From an uncultured Elusimicrobia bacterium (GTDB lineage: Bacteria > Elusimicrobiota > Endomicrobiia > Endomicrobiales > Endomicrobiaceae): a stretch of DNA of 14,276 nt. Below, in pieces: positions 1-8,500 of this stretch. How positions within the stretch are numbered: position 1 is the first letter of the stretch; the number at the start of each line of letters is the position of its first letter. The notes under the pieces were generated by a model. It searched no databases, was not told the origin of the DNA, and saw nothing but the letters and a program-made list of their open reading frames with translations. The stretch is from the NCBI GenBank assembly GCA_947168325.1, contig CAMVLN010000027.1:1-14276 (forward strand). The letters are read 5' to 3'. A program made the position numbers and the translations under genes.

Positions 1-2
1 TA

Positions 3-140
3 GATTTGACAAAAGCAATAAATGCTGAAAAAAGAGGTATTTACTATATTTGGAGGGCAGATGCTTATAGAAAGCTCGGGAACGACAATCTTGCAAATGC
101 AGATATTGAAGAGGCAGGAAAACTGCCTAAAGATTATTAA
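3..140 (+). CDS. C-terminal end of a TPR-repeat protein (5' end outside window)
   Basis: The reading frame is open from the window edge and ends at TAA 138-140, giving the last 45 residues of a protein. The visible part contains a helix-turn-helix of tetratricopeptide type (Y-Y-I-W-R-A-D-A-Y-R-K-L-G, then A-N-A-D-I-E-E-A), which matches the TPR consensus small/large pattern W-LG-Y-A-A. TPR repeats usually mediate protein-protein contacts; partner and location cannot be told from this fragment. It lies 418 bases upstream of rplJ and ahead of that operon's own promoter, so it is probably a separate transcription unit. The position is unusual because rplK and rplA normally precede rplJ. The short fragment leaves the family only moderately certain. 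Confidence 0.6.
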   Translation, partial: DLTKAINAEKRGIYYIWRADAYRKLGNDNLANADIEEAGKLPKDY

Positions 141-347
141 TTTATTTAGTATAAAATTTAAAATTAAAGGGATTTGTAATAGTAAACTATCAGAATAGGT
201 GGTTTGGCTTTAGGTGAAAAATTATAGAGATTTGTAGATTTTTGCGAGAAACTAGTTCCTTTAGGTGTTTGTTTAGGTGTGTGGTTAGTCTTGTATATAT
301 TTTTTAAAATTAAGTTTAATATATATATTATGAACGGCTACAGTTAC
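141..347. other. Non-coding region between TPR gene and rplJ promoter
   Basis: No reading frame with a start and ribosome site was found on either strand. The octamer TTTAGGTG occurs three times (209-216, 260-267, 272-279); the last two copies lie in tandem with four bases between them. An AT-only inverted repeat (294-301 with 318-325) sits just upstream of the -35 box and could act as an AT-rich upstream element. No convincing terminator for the TPR gene is visible. No function is assigned. Confidence 0.4.
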
Positions 348-376
348 TTGACAAAAAATATTTTATGTTGTAAAAT
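348..376 (+). promoter_or_regulatory. Sigma70-type promoter of the rplJL-rpoBC operon
   Basis: A perfect -35 box TTGACA (348-353) is followed after exactly 17 bases by a -10 box TAAAAT (371-376, five of six matches to TATAAT). Transcription would start near 383, giving a leader of about 175 bases that contains the L10-binding element and the attenuator. It corresponds in position to the P(L10) promoter of other bacteria. Predicted from sequence only. Confidence 0.75.
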
Positions 377-420
377 GCACTAGGTTTTAGTTTTTTAATA
401 TGGTTGTTTTTATTGAAGGT

Positions 421-480
421 TTAAGACAGCAAGGACATGTTGGTGTTTAATATTTGTTTTACCTTGCCGAGACTGAGTGG
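421..480 (+). promoter_or_regulatory. L10 leader: mRNA-binding site for the L10(L12)4 complex
   Basis: The stretch matches the conserved ribosomal L10 leader: AAGACAGCAAGG at the 5' side, an internal TTTAATAT, and CCTTGCCGAG at the 3' side. GCAAGG (429-434) pairs perfectly with CCTTGC (462-467), and the flanking GACA and CGAG bases are those typical of the kinked L10-binding stem. In E. coli and Bacillus this element binds the stalk complex L10(L12)4 and lowers expression of rplJL. It lies between the promoter (348-376) and rplJ. Bases 469-477 overlap the conserved CGAG and can pair instead with the downstream terminator, so binding is likely coupled to termination. Confidence 0.85.
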
Positions 481-493
481 TGTATAGTTGTTT

Positions 494-520
494 ACTTCTC
501 ATTCTCATGAGAAGTTTTTT
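494..520 (+). terminator. Intrinsic terminator / attenuator in the rplJ leader
   Basis: ACTTCTCAT (494-502) and ATGAGAAGT (507-515) form a perfect nine-base-pair stem with a four-base loop. A run of six T begins at 515 and overlaps the last stem base. It lies 38 bases before the rplJ start and inside the leader, so it must be read through for any operon expression, which marks it as an attenuator. Bases 498-506 can alternatively pair with GAGACTGAG (469-477), eight of nine pairs, which would break this hairpin. Confidence 0.8.
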
Positions 521-558
521 ATTTATAAGGAATAAAAACAGTAAATGGAGTATATAAA

Positions 559-1083
559 ATGCCAAATTTAAAAAATCAAGCAGATGTAAAAGTTTTAGCT
601 GAAAAATTTAAGTCGATGAAAGGTATGATTATGACTGAGTATCATGGTCTTTCAGTTGTGCAAATTTCTGAATTGAGAAATCAATTAAGAAAAAGTGATT
701 GTGAATATTTAGTTGTTAAGAACACTTTAAGTAAAATTGCACTTAAAGAAGTTGGTATGGAAATAGCTAATGAGTTTTTTGAAGGTCCAACGGCTATAGT
801 TATAGAGAAAGATGATCCAGTTTCTCCAGCAAAAATTATTTCAGAATTTGCAAAAAAAAATGACAAGTTAGTTATAAAAGGTGGTTTACTAGATGGTAAA
901 ATTATAGCAAAAAAAGAGATAAATGCTTTAGCAGCACTTCCAACAAAAGAGGTTCTTATAGGGAAGATGCTCGGTAGTATGAATGCTCCTATGTCAAATT
1001 TTGTTGGAGTGATAAGTGCAGTTACAAGAAACTTTGTTTGTGTATTAAATGCTATTAAAGAACAGAAGGAAAAAGTAGCATAA
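559..1083 (+). CDS. rplJ: Large-subunit ribosomal protein L10 (uL10), stalk base
   Basis: L10 anchors the L7/L12 stalk on 23S rRNA; the stalk recruits and stimulates translation GTPases. The 174-residue protein is close to the family length (165 in E. coli). The N-terminal part has the typical pattern K-G-M-I-M-T-E-Y-H-G-L-S followed by L-R-x-x-L-R and V-V-K-N-T-L (rRNA-binding domain). The C-terminal helix from about residue 140 onward would carry L12 dimers, but how many cannot be judged. The start at 559 is supported by TGGAG at 546-550, eight bases upstream. It is the first gene after the attenuator and is presumably feedback-controlled by its own product bound to L12. rplL follows after 127 bases. 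Confidence 0.97.
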   Translation: MPNLKNQADVKVLAEKFKSMKGMIMTEYHGLSVVQISELRNQLRKSDCEYLVVKNTLSKIALKEVGMEIANEFFEGPTAIVIEKDDPVSPAKIISEFAKKNDKLVIKGGLLDGKIIAKKEINALAALPTKEVLIGKMLGSMNAPMSNFVGVISAVTRNFVCVLNAIKEQKEKVA

Positions 1084-1210
1084 AGAATCTTTGAAAGGAT
1101 GAAGTTGAAAATAAAAAAATAAAAAGCTTTTTGTATTTTTTATAAGTTGGTATTAGATTTTTAAAGTATGTATATAGTTAAAATTAAAAAATTAATGGGG
1201 GAGTAGTAGA

Positions 1211-1594
1211 ATGGCAATGACAAAAGAACAATTAATTGAAGAAATTTCATCAATGACAGTATTGGAAATGGCAGAGTTAGTAAAGGCTTTAGAGGAAAAA
1301 TTTGGTGTTTCAGCAGCAGCTCCGGTAGCAGTTGCAGCAGCAGGTGCAGCAGCTCCAGCAGCAGGTGCAGCAACAGAAGAAAAAACAGAATTTAGTGTTG
1401 TTTTATCAGCAGCAGGTGCAAATAAAATAGCAGTTATTAAAGCGGTTAGGGAAATTACAGGTTTAGGTTTGAAAGAAGCTAAAGATTTAGTAGATGGTGC
1501 TCCTAAAACAGTTAAAGAAAATGTTGCTAAAGCAGATGCAGAAGAAATGAAGAAAAAATTGGTAGCAGCAGGTGCAACGGTAGAATTAAAGTAA
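1211..1594 (+). CDS. rplL: Large-subunit ribosomal protein L7/L12 (bL12)
   Basis: This is the multi-copy stalk protein that dimerises, binds L10 and recruits EF-Tu, EF-G, IF2 and release factors. The 127 residues show the N-terminal dimerisation helices (M-T-K-E-Q-L-I-E-E-I through E-E-K-F-G-V), an alanine-rich flexible hinge at about residues 35-57, and the conserved C-terminal domain (K-I-A-V-I-K-A-V-R-E-I-T-G-L-G-L-K-E-A-K, then V-D-G-A-P). A strong ribosome site GGGGGAG (1197-1203) lies seven bases before the ATG. The 12-mer GCAGCAGGTGCA occurs four times in the gene (1337, 1358, 1409, 1565); the first two lie in a 21-base tandem unit in the hinge. High L12 stoichiometry is consistent with this very strong ribosome site. 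Confidence 0.97.
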   Translation: MAMTKEQLIEEISSMTVLEMAELVKALEEKFGVSAAAPVAVAAAGAAAPAAGAATEEKTEFSVVLSAAGANKIAVIKAVREITGLGLKEAKDLVDGAPKTVKENVAKADAEEMKKKLVAAGATVELK

Positions 1595-1654
1595 TTTGTT
1601 TTTTTAAACTGAATTAAGAAGTTGAATAAAAATATTATAAAATTAATTTAAATA

Positions 1655-1711
1655 CTTGATAAAAGATAATTGTCAAGCATAAAAGTTTGTTTAATTTTAT
1701 CTTTTTGTCAA
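1655..1711 (+). promoter_or_regulatory. Alternative hairpins in the rplL-rpoB gap
   Basis: The 143-base gap can form two mutually exclusive RNA folds. The small one pairs CTTGATAA (1655-1662) with TTGTCAAG (1670-1677), with one G-U pair. The large one pairs TTGA plus AAAAGATAA (1656-1669) with TTATCTTTT plus TCAA (1697-1711), 13 pairs with a small internal loop. In E. coli this gap holds a partial terminator and an RNase III site that uncouple rpoBC from rplJL. Here there is no T run after the large stem, so processing or weak attenuation is only an inference. A TATAAT at 1714-1719 has no good -35 partner. Confidence 0.4.
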
Positions 1712-1737
1712 AATATAATAATAGTAGGTTTTAGCTA

Positions 1738-4700
1738 ATGAAACAAGTTAATTTTGGAAAAATAAAGTCACCAATTGATCCACCTTTGTTGCTTGGTATG
1801 CAAAAAAAATCATTTGCAGACTTTTTGCAAAAAGATGTAGAGCCTGAGAAGAGAAAGCCTCAAGGTCTAGAGGGTGCTTTTAGAGATGTTTTCCCTATTA
1901 AAAATTCAGATAAAAGTTTAGAGGTACAGTATATATCTTATTCTTTTGGGGAGCCAAAATACTCTGTGACAGAATCCGTTGAGAGAGATGAAACTTATTC
2001 TGCACCTTTAAAAATAAAGTTTAGATTGGTTCAAAAAAAAGAAGATGGAAAAGAAAAAGAAATTTCTGAACAAGAAGTTTACTTTGGAGATATACCTTTA
2101 ATGACTGATACTGCAACATTTATTGTAAATGGTGCAGAGAGAGTTGTTGTTAGCCAGATACATCGTTCTCCTGGAGTTATATTTGAGGAAGACGAAGAAA
2201 AAAGAGTTACTATACTTGGTAAACCGTTATATTTTGCAAGAATAATCCCTTACAGAGGGGCATGGATTGAATTTGAATTTGATCAAAATGGACTTTTGTA
2301 TGTTAGAATAGATAGAAAAAGAAAAATTTTGGTTACAACTTTCTTAAGAGCAATAGGTTTTGAAAGTGATAGTGATATATTGAATCTTTTTAAAGAAACT
2401 AAAGAGGTTTCTTTAGATTTGGCACCGTCTGTTTTAGCAAAAGAGTGTTTGTCAGATGACATTTATGATAAAAATACGGGTGAGATATTGTTTGATGCTG
2501 GCAAAGAATTAACAGAGAGTAATATAGAAAAATTAAAAGCAAAAGGTTTTAAGAGTATAACAGTTTTAAAAGATACGGCTATTCTTTTAACTTTAAAAAA
2601 AGATGCCATCAAAACACAAAAAGAAGCGGTAAATTACATATATAGAGTTTTAAAAACTCAAGAATTTATAGTGCAAGAAAGGGCACAGAGTTTTTTAGAT
2701 GAATTATTGTTTAAATCTATAAGAAGGTATGATTTTACAACAATTGGAAGATATAAAATCTTGAAAAAATTGGGTCCTATTTATAAATTTTATAAGGATA
2801 TAGGTATAAAGTACCGCGATATTGAGTCTGAAAAATTGAAAGAGTTTGTAATTCCTAAAGAAGATAAAAGAACAGTTGCAAAAGAAGATATTGTTGCAAC
2901 GATTAAGTATCTTTTGATGATATATAATGGTGAAACAGAGTTTGAGAAAAATGGTAATAGAATAAAGTTAGGATTAGATGATATAGATCATTTGGGTAAT
3001 AGGAGAGTGAGATCAGTTGGTGAATTACTTGAGAATCAAGTAAGAATAGGTTTAGTTCAAATGGCTAGACTTACAAAAGAATATATGAATAGCCAAGATA
3101 AAACAATAATTACACCAAGGTCTTTAATGAATATTGCTCCTTTTGTTGCTCAAATAAGAAAGTTTTTTGGAACATCACAACTTTCACAATTTATGGATCA
3201 GATTAATCCATTATCTGAACTTACACATAAAAGAAGACTTTCTGCATTAGGACCTGGAGGTCTTAATAGAAAAAGAGCAGGATTTGAAGTTAGAGATGTT
3301 CATTATACACATTATGGTAGAGTGTGTCCTATTGAGACTCCAGAAGGACCAAATATTGGTCTTATAACATCTTTGTCAGCTTATGCAAGAGTAAACAAAT
3401 ATGGCTTGATAGAAACTCCGTATAAAAAAGTTGTTGATTGTAAGGTTACAAATGATATTGAATATATGACAGCAGATGTAGAGGATGATAAATTTGTAGC
3501 CCAAGCAAATACTCCTATAGATAGTGAAGGAAATTTTTTGACAGATCAAGTTCAAGGAAGATATGTAAATGATTTCTTGTTTAAATCTCCGGAAAAAGTA
3601 GAATATATGGATGTTTCTCCTATGCAGGTAGTGTCTGTTTCTGCAGGGCTTGTTCCTTTTTTGGAACACGATGATGCAAATAGAGCTTTAATGGGATGTA
3701 ATATGCAAAGGCAGGGGGTACCTCTGCTTATTACACAACAACCACTAGTATGTACAGGTGTTGAAGATAAAGTAGCAAGAGATTCTGGGGTTTGTGTAAT
3801 ATCAAAAACCGATGGTGAGGTTGTATCTGTTTCTTCAAATGAAATAATGGTTTTGGGAGAAAAAACAGGTGTTGAGGTTTATTCTTTAAAAAAATATTTA
3901 AGATCAAACCAAGATACATGTATGAATCATATTCCTATTGTAAAAGTGGGAGATAAAGTTAAAAAGAATGATATAATTGCTGATGGACAAGCAACAAAGA
4001 ATGGACAATTGGCACTGGGGCAAAACCTTTTAGTAGCATTTATGCCTTGGGATGGATATAACTATGAAGATGCTATTCTATTGTCGGAAAAATTAGTTCA
4101 AGACGATATGTTTACATCAATTCACATAAGAGAGTTAGAAACACAGGCAAGAGAAACTAGTGGAAGACCAGAAGAAATAACTAAAGATATCCCTAATGTT
4201 GGAGCAGAAGATTTGTTAAATCTTGATGAGAATGGTATAATTAGAGTTGGTGCAACAGTTCAAAAGGGGGACATCCTTGTCGGGAAAACAGCTCCGAAAG
4301 GAGAACATCAAATAACTCCGGAAGAAAGACTCTTGAGAGTGTTATTTGGTAAAAAGGCAGAGGATGTTCAAGATGTATCTTTAAGAGTTGATCCTGGTAT
4401 TTCTGGAAAAGTTTTAGCGGTTAGAGTTTTTGTAAGAAGAGAGAAACTTTCTGACAAAGAAGTCAAGAAAAGACAAGAGGAAATGTCTTCTGCTTATAGA
4501 GCAGCGAAGAAGAAATTAAAAGGAGAAAAAGAAAGTCTTTTATCTAAAGCAAAAAAAGAGGAAGTTAAGAAAATAGAAAGTTTATATTTGGCAAAGGAAG
4601 AAGTGCTTGATAGAAATTATGATAAAGAGAAGATTTTATTTAAAAAAGGTGATGAACTTCCAGTTTCTGTAAATAAAGTTGTTAAAGTGTATATAGCAGC

Positions 4701-5526
4701 AAAATTAAAAGTTCAAATTGGAGATAAGCTTGCAGGAAGACATGGAAACAAGGGGATTGTGTCAAGGATACTTCCTGTAGAAGATATGCCAAGATTGCCA
4801 GATGGAACACCAGTAGATTGTGTTCTTTCTCCGCTTGCTATACCTTCACGTATGAATGTAGGTCAGTTGTTAGAGTCTATGTTAGGTTGGGCAGGAATGG
4901 TATTAAATACACAGATGGTAACACCTGTTTTTGATGGGGCTACTGAAGAACAAGTTAAAGAACAAATTAGAAAGGCGAAAGTTTTATTGGTTTCTAAAAA
5001 AGAAGAGGAATTAAGAAAAAGAGGTTTTAGTGGTAAGGAGTTAGAAGAAGCAATAGAAGATTATAAATTGAGGTATTTACCTACGGATGATTGCCAGATT
5101 ACATTATACGATGGTAGGACTGGTGAGCCTTTTATGGAAAAAATAACAATAGGTGTAATGTATATGCTAAAACTTAACCATTTGGTTGAAGACAAAATGC
5201 ATGCAAGATCTACAGGACCATACTCACTTATTACAAGGCAACCACTTGGAGGAAAAGCCCAGTTTGGAGGGCAAAGATTTGGAGAAATGGAAGTGTGGGC
5301 AATACAAGCTTATGGTGCAGCACATGTATTACAAGAATTTTTGACTGTGAAGTCTGATGATGTTGAGGGTAGAGTTAGAATGTATGATTCTATAATAAAA
5401 GGAAAAGCAATAACAGAGCCACCTGGTATTCCAGAATCTTTCAAAGTTCTTGTAAATGAATTGAGGGCATTGGGATTAAATGTTAGTTTGTTAAAGAATA
5501 GCTCAGAAAAAATGAGGAAGCTGTAG
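1738..5526 (+). CDS. rpoB: DNA-directed RNA polymerase subunit beta
   Basis: With beta' this subunit forms the catalytic centre of bacterial RNA polymerase. The 1262 residues lie between the B. subtilis (1193) and E. coli (1342) lengths. Landmarks in order: protrusion/lobe motif G-A-E-R-V-V-V-S-Q-I-H-R-S-P-G-V; a lobe insertion with N-T-G-E-I-L-F-D-A-G as in Gram-negatives; the rifampicin region around residues 481-502 with Q484, D487, H497 and S502 intact (E. coli Q513, D516, H526, S531), so a sensitive-type pocket; R-P-E-E-I-T-K-D-I; a charged, probably coiled-coil insertion at about 902-968, shorter than E. coli's; then G-D-K-L-A-G-R-H-G-N-K-G with active-site lysines K997 and K1005; and the C-terminal clamp motif A-R-S-T-G-P-Y-S. 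The ribosome site is modest (TAGG 1725-1728). rpoC follows after 47 bases. Confidence 0.98.
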   Translation: MKQVNFGKIKSPIDPPLLLGMQKKSFADFLQKDVEPEKRKPQGLEGAFRDVFPIKNSDKSLEVQYISYSFGEPKYSVTESVERDETYSAPLKIKFRLVQKKEDGKEKEISEQEVYFGDIPLMTDTATFIVNGAERVVVSQIHRSPGVIFEEDEEKRVTILGKPLYFARIIPYRGAWIEFEFDQNGLLYVRIDRKRKILVTTFLRAIGFESDSDILNLFKETKEVSLDLAPSVLAKECLSDDIYDKNTGEILFDAGKELTESNIEKLKAKGFKSITVLKDTAILLTLKKDAIKTQKEAVNYIYRVLKTQEFIVQERAQSFLDELLFKSIRRYDFTTIGRYKILKKLGPIYKFYKDIGIKYRDIESEKLKEFVIPKEDKRTVAKEDIVATIKYLLMIYNGETEFEKNGNRIKLGLDDIDHLGNRRVRSVGELLENQVRIGLVQMARLTKEYMNSQDKTIITPRSLMNIAPFVAQIRKFFGTSQLSQFMDQINPLSELTHKRRLSALGPGGLNRKRAGFEVRDVHYTHYGRVCPIETPEGPNIGLITSLSAYARVNKYGLIETPYKKVVDCKVTNDIEYMTADVEDDKFVAQANTPIDSEGNFLTDQVQGRYVNDFLFKSPEKVEYMDVSPMQVVSVSAGLVPFLEHDDANRALMGCNMQRQGVPLLITQQPLVCTGVEDKVARDSGVCVISKTDGEVVSVSSNEIMVLGEKTGVEVYSLKKYLRSNQDTCMNHIPIVKVGDKVKKNDIIADGQATKNGQLALGQNLLVAFMPWDGYNYEDAILLSEKLVQDDMFTSIHIRELETQARETSGRPEEITKDIPNVGAEDLLNLDENGIIRVGATVQKGDILVGKTAPKGEHQITPEERLLRVLFGKKAEDVQDVSLRVDPGISGKVLAVRVFVRREKLSDKEVKKRQEEMSSAYRAAKKKLKGEKESLLSKAKKEEVKKIESLYLAKEEVLDRNYDKEKILFKKGDELPVSVNKVVKVYIAAKLKVQIGDKLAGRHGNKGIVSRILPVEDMPRLPDGTPVDCVLSPLAIPSRMNVGQLLESMLGWAGMVLNTQMVTPVFDGATEEQVKEQIRKAKVLLVSKKEEELRKRGFSGKELEEAIEDYKLRYLPTDDCQITLYDGRTGEPFMEKITIGVMYMLKLNHLVEDKMHARSTGPYSLITRQPLGGKAQFGGQRFGEMEVWAIQAYGAAHVLQEFLTVKSDDVEGRVRMYDSIIKGKAITEPPGIPESFKVLVNELRALGLNVSLLKNSSEKMRKL

Positions 5527-5573
5527 AAAAAACTTTAAAAAAGAAGATTAAATAAATATGGAAGGGCAACTAA

Positions 5574-8500
5574 ATGGTTAAAAATAACTTAAAAAATTTA
5601 GAGGGGAAAAAACAGAAGCTTAATTTTGCAGATTTTGATCTTGTAAAATTAACAGTTGCAAGTCCTGATGATATAAGGTGTTGGTCTTATGGTGAAGTAA
5701 AAAAACCAGAGACCATAAATTATAGAACATTTAAGCCAGAGAGAGATGGCTTGTTTTGTGATTGTATATTTGGACCAACAAAAGATTGGGAATGTCATTG
5801 TGGAAAATATAAATATATAAAACATAAGGGTGTTATATGTGATAGATGTGGGGTTGAAGTTACAGAATCTAAAGTAAGAAGAGAAAGATTTGGACATATA
5901 AATTTAGCAGTACCTATTGCACATCCTTGGTTTTTAAAGAAAGCTCCATCAAAAATAGGTATTTTGTTAAATATGAAGATATCTGATTTAGAAAAAGTTA
6001 TTTATTATGGTAAGCATGTTGTAACTGAAAATTTAAAAGATAATTTAGGAATAGTTTCTTTTTTATATAAAGGTGCATTATTAAAAGAGGAAGAATATAA
6101 TCTTTTTAAGTATGGAATAAAAAGTATAGTTGTTAGAGATGAGTTAAAAAATATTTTTGATGGAATAATTGTTGAGGAGATAGAACTTAACAATGATGAA
6201 AAAATATTAAAAAAACAATTAGAAAAGTTTGTTAAAACGATGGCAGACTATAGTGGTAGAAAAAAAATAGAAGTAATAAATAAAATAGTAGAAAAGGTTT
6301 TAAATGGTGTAAAATTTTATAAATGTTATTTTAAGCCACACTCAATTTATTTTTATGAGTTAGATGAGATACGAAAATCAGAGTTTAAAAAAATATTTGA
6401 TAGTGCATTTAAGGAATATCAAGATGTATCTTTTTCTGAAGTTGATAAAAAAATAAGAATAGAATTTTTTGATATAGAAAAAGAAAAGATATTTTCAGAG
6501 TTAAGAAAAAATACAGAAGGTTTTAAACCTTTTGAAGGTAAATTAAAGATTGAAAGTTTTAGGATGGAACTGCCGATATTGAAAACATTTTCAAAACCGG
6601 AAACTTCAATATTGTTAGAAGAAAAAGATGTTCAAAAGTTTATGAATGGTTTTGGAGATAGTTTAAAAGTAGATATAGGAGCATCAGCAATAAGAAAGAT
6701 GTTAGAAGAGATAGATATTGATGAAGAGCAGAAAGCTATACAGAAAGATATAAATAATATTTCTTCAGATATGGAAAGGTCAAGACTTATAAAAAAACTC
6801 AGGGTTGTAGAAGGATTTAAAAATTCAAATACAAGACCGGAATGGATGATACTTACTGTTCTTCCTGTTATTCCACCAGATTTAAGACCTTTGGTAGCTC
6901 TTGAAGGGGGAAGATTTGCTGCATCAGATTTAAATGATTTGTATAGAAGAATTATCAATAGAAACAACAGATTGAGACATATAGAACAGTTAAAAGCTCC
7001 TACTGTTATGATAAATAATGAAAAGAGATTATTGCAGGAAGCAGTAGATGCTTTGATAGATAATGATTCAATGACAAGACCTGTAACAGGGGCAGGGGGA
7101 AGAGTATTAAAATCTTTATCAGATACATTAAAAGGCAAACAGGGAAGGTTTAGACAAAATTTGCTTGGAAAAAGAGTGGATTATTCAGGAAGGAGTGTTA
7201 TAGTTGTTGGCCCTTCACTGAAACTTAATCAGTGTGGTATTCCGAAGGAAATGGCATTAGAGTTGTTTAAGCCTTTTGTTATAAGAGAACTTATAAAACA
7301 AGAGAAACAGACATTAAAATCTGCAAGAAGAACACTAGAAAGAGGAGATGTTAGAGTATGGGGAATATTGGAAAAGGTAACAAAAAATCATCCTGTAATG
7401 CTTAATAGAGCTCCGACACTTCATAGACTTGGAATTCAAGCTTTTGAACCAATATTAGTAGAGGGAAAATCAATACAGTTGCATCCATTGACATGTACAG
7501 CATTTAATGCTGATTTCGATGGAGATCAAATGGCTGTGCATGTTCCAATATCTGTAGAAGCACAACTTGAAGCGAAAATGTTAATGATGACAACAAAGAA
7601 TATTTTGTCACCATCTTCAGGAAAACCTATTACTGTTCCTGGACAGGATATTGTTTTAGGAAGTTGTTTTATAACTAAAGAAAAGAAAGGTGTACTTGGA
7701 GAAGGTAATATATTCTCAAGTGTGGATGAGGTAATAAGTGCTTATCAGCAAAAAGAAGTAGATTTGCAGGCAAGAATAAAGGTAGCAGGAATTACAACTT
7801 TGAGAGATGAAACTCTTAAAGATAATGAACAAAAAGATTTATCAAAATGGAAAAACGATTCAAAGAAAGGAATAAATAATTACACTACAGTGGGAAGAGT
7901 AATATTTAATGAGCATTTGCCGAAGAGTGATGATGGTTCTTATGCTTTAGGCTTTAAGAATAAGGTGTTTGGTAAAAAAGATTTAGTATCTCTTATTGAT
8001 GAATGTTTTAATAAACTTGGCCAATATAAGACGGTTGTATTATTAGATGAAATAAAGAGCTTGGGGTATAAATATGCAACATTAGCAGGAGTATCTATTT
8101 CTATGGATGCAATGAGTGTTCCAGTTGAAAAAGATAGAATGGTTAGTGATGCAAAGAAAAAAGTAAAAGAAATTGCTAAACAGGCAAAGATGGGCTTGAT
8201 AACTGAGAGTGAAAGGTATAATAAAATCATTGATATATGGACAAAGGTGACAGATGGTGTAGCAGATATAATGTTCGATGAAATGAAAAAGACGGAAAAA
8301 GAACCTTACAATCCAAATAAAAATAGGTTCAATTCAGTATATATGATGGCAGATTCAGGAGCAAGAGGGTCCAGACAACAGGTAAGGCAACTTGCAGGTA
8401 TGAGGGGTCTTATGGCAAAACCACAAAAGAAACTTTCTGGGGGGGTTGGTGAGATTATAGAAACTCCTATTGTTGCAAATTTTAGGGAGGGACTTTCTAT

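Noticed and set aside
1121..1146. AT-rich palindrome in the rplJ-rplL gap as a terminator
   Set aside because: The stem is almost only A-T with practically no loop, and termination here would cut off rplL, which must be made in excess of rplJ.
1714..1719. TATAAT as a separate rpoB promoter
   Set aside because: The only sequence at a 17-base spacing is TTAATT, a poor -35. A perfect -10 hexamer is common by chance in such AT-rich DNA.
6632..7138. A 168-codon open frame on the - strand inside rpoC
   Set aside because: It lies opposite the most conserved part of rpoC, resembles no family, and is explained by the codon bias of the sense gene. The other antisense frames in rpoB, rpoC, rplL and murC were rejected for the same reason.
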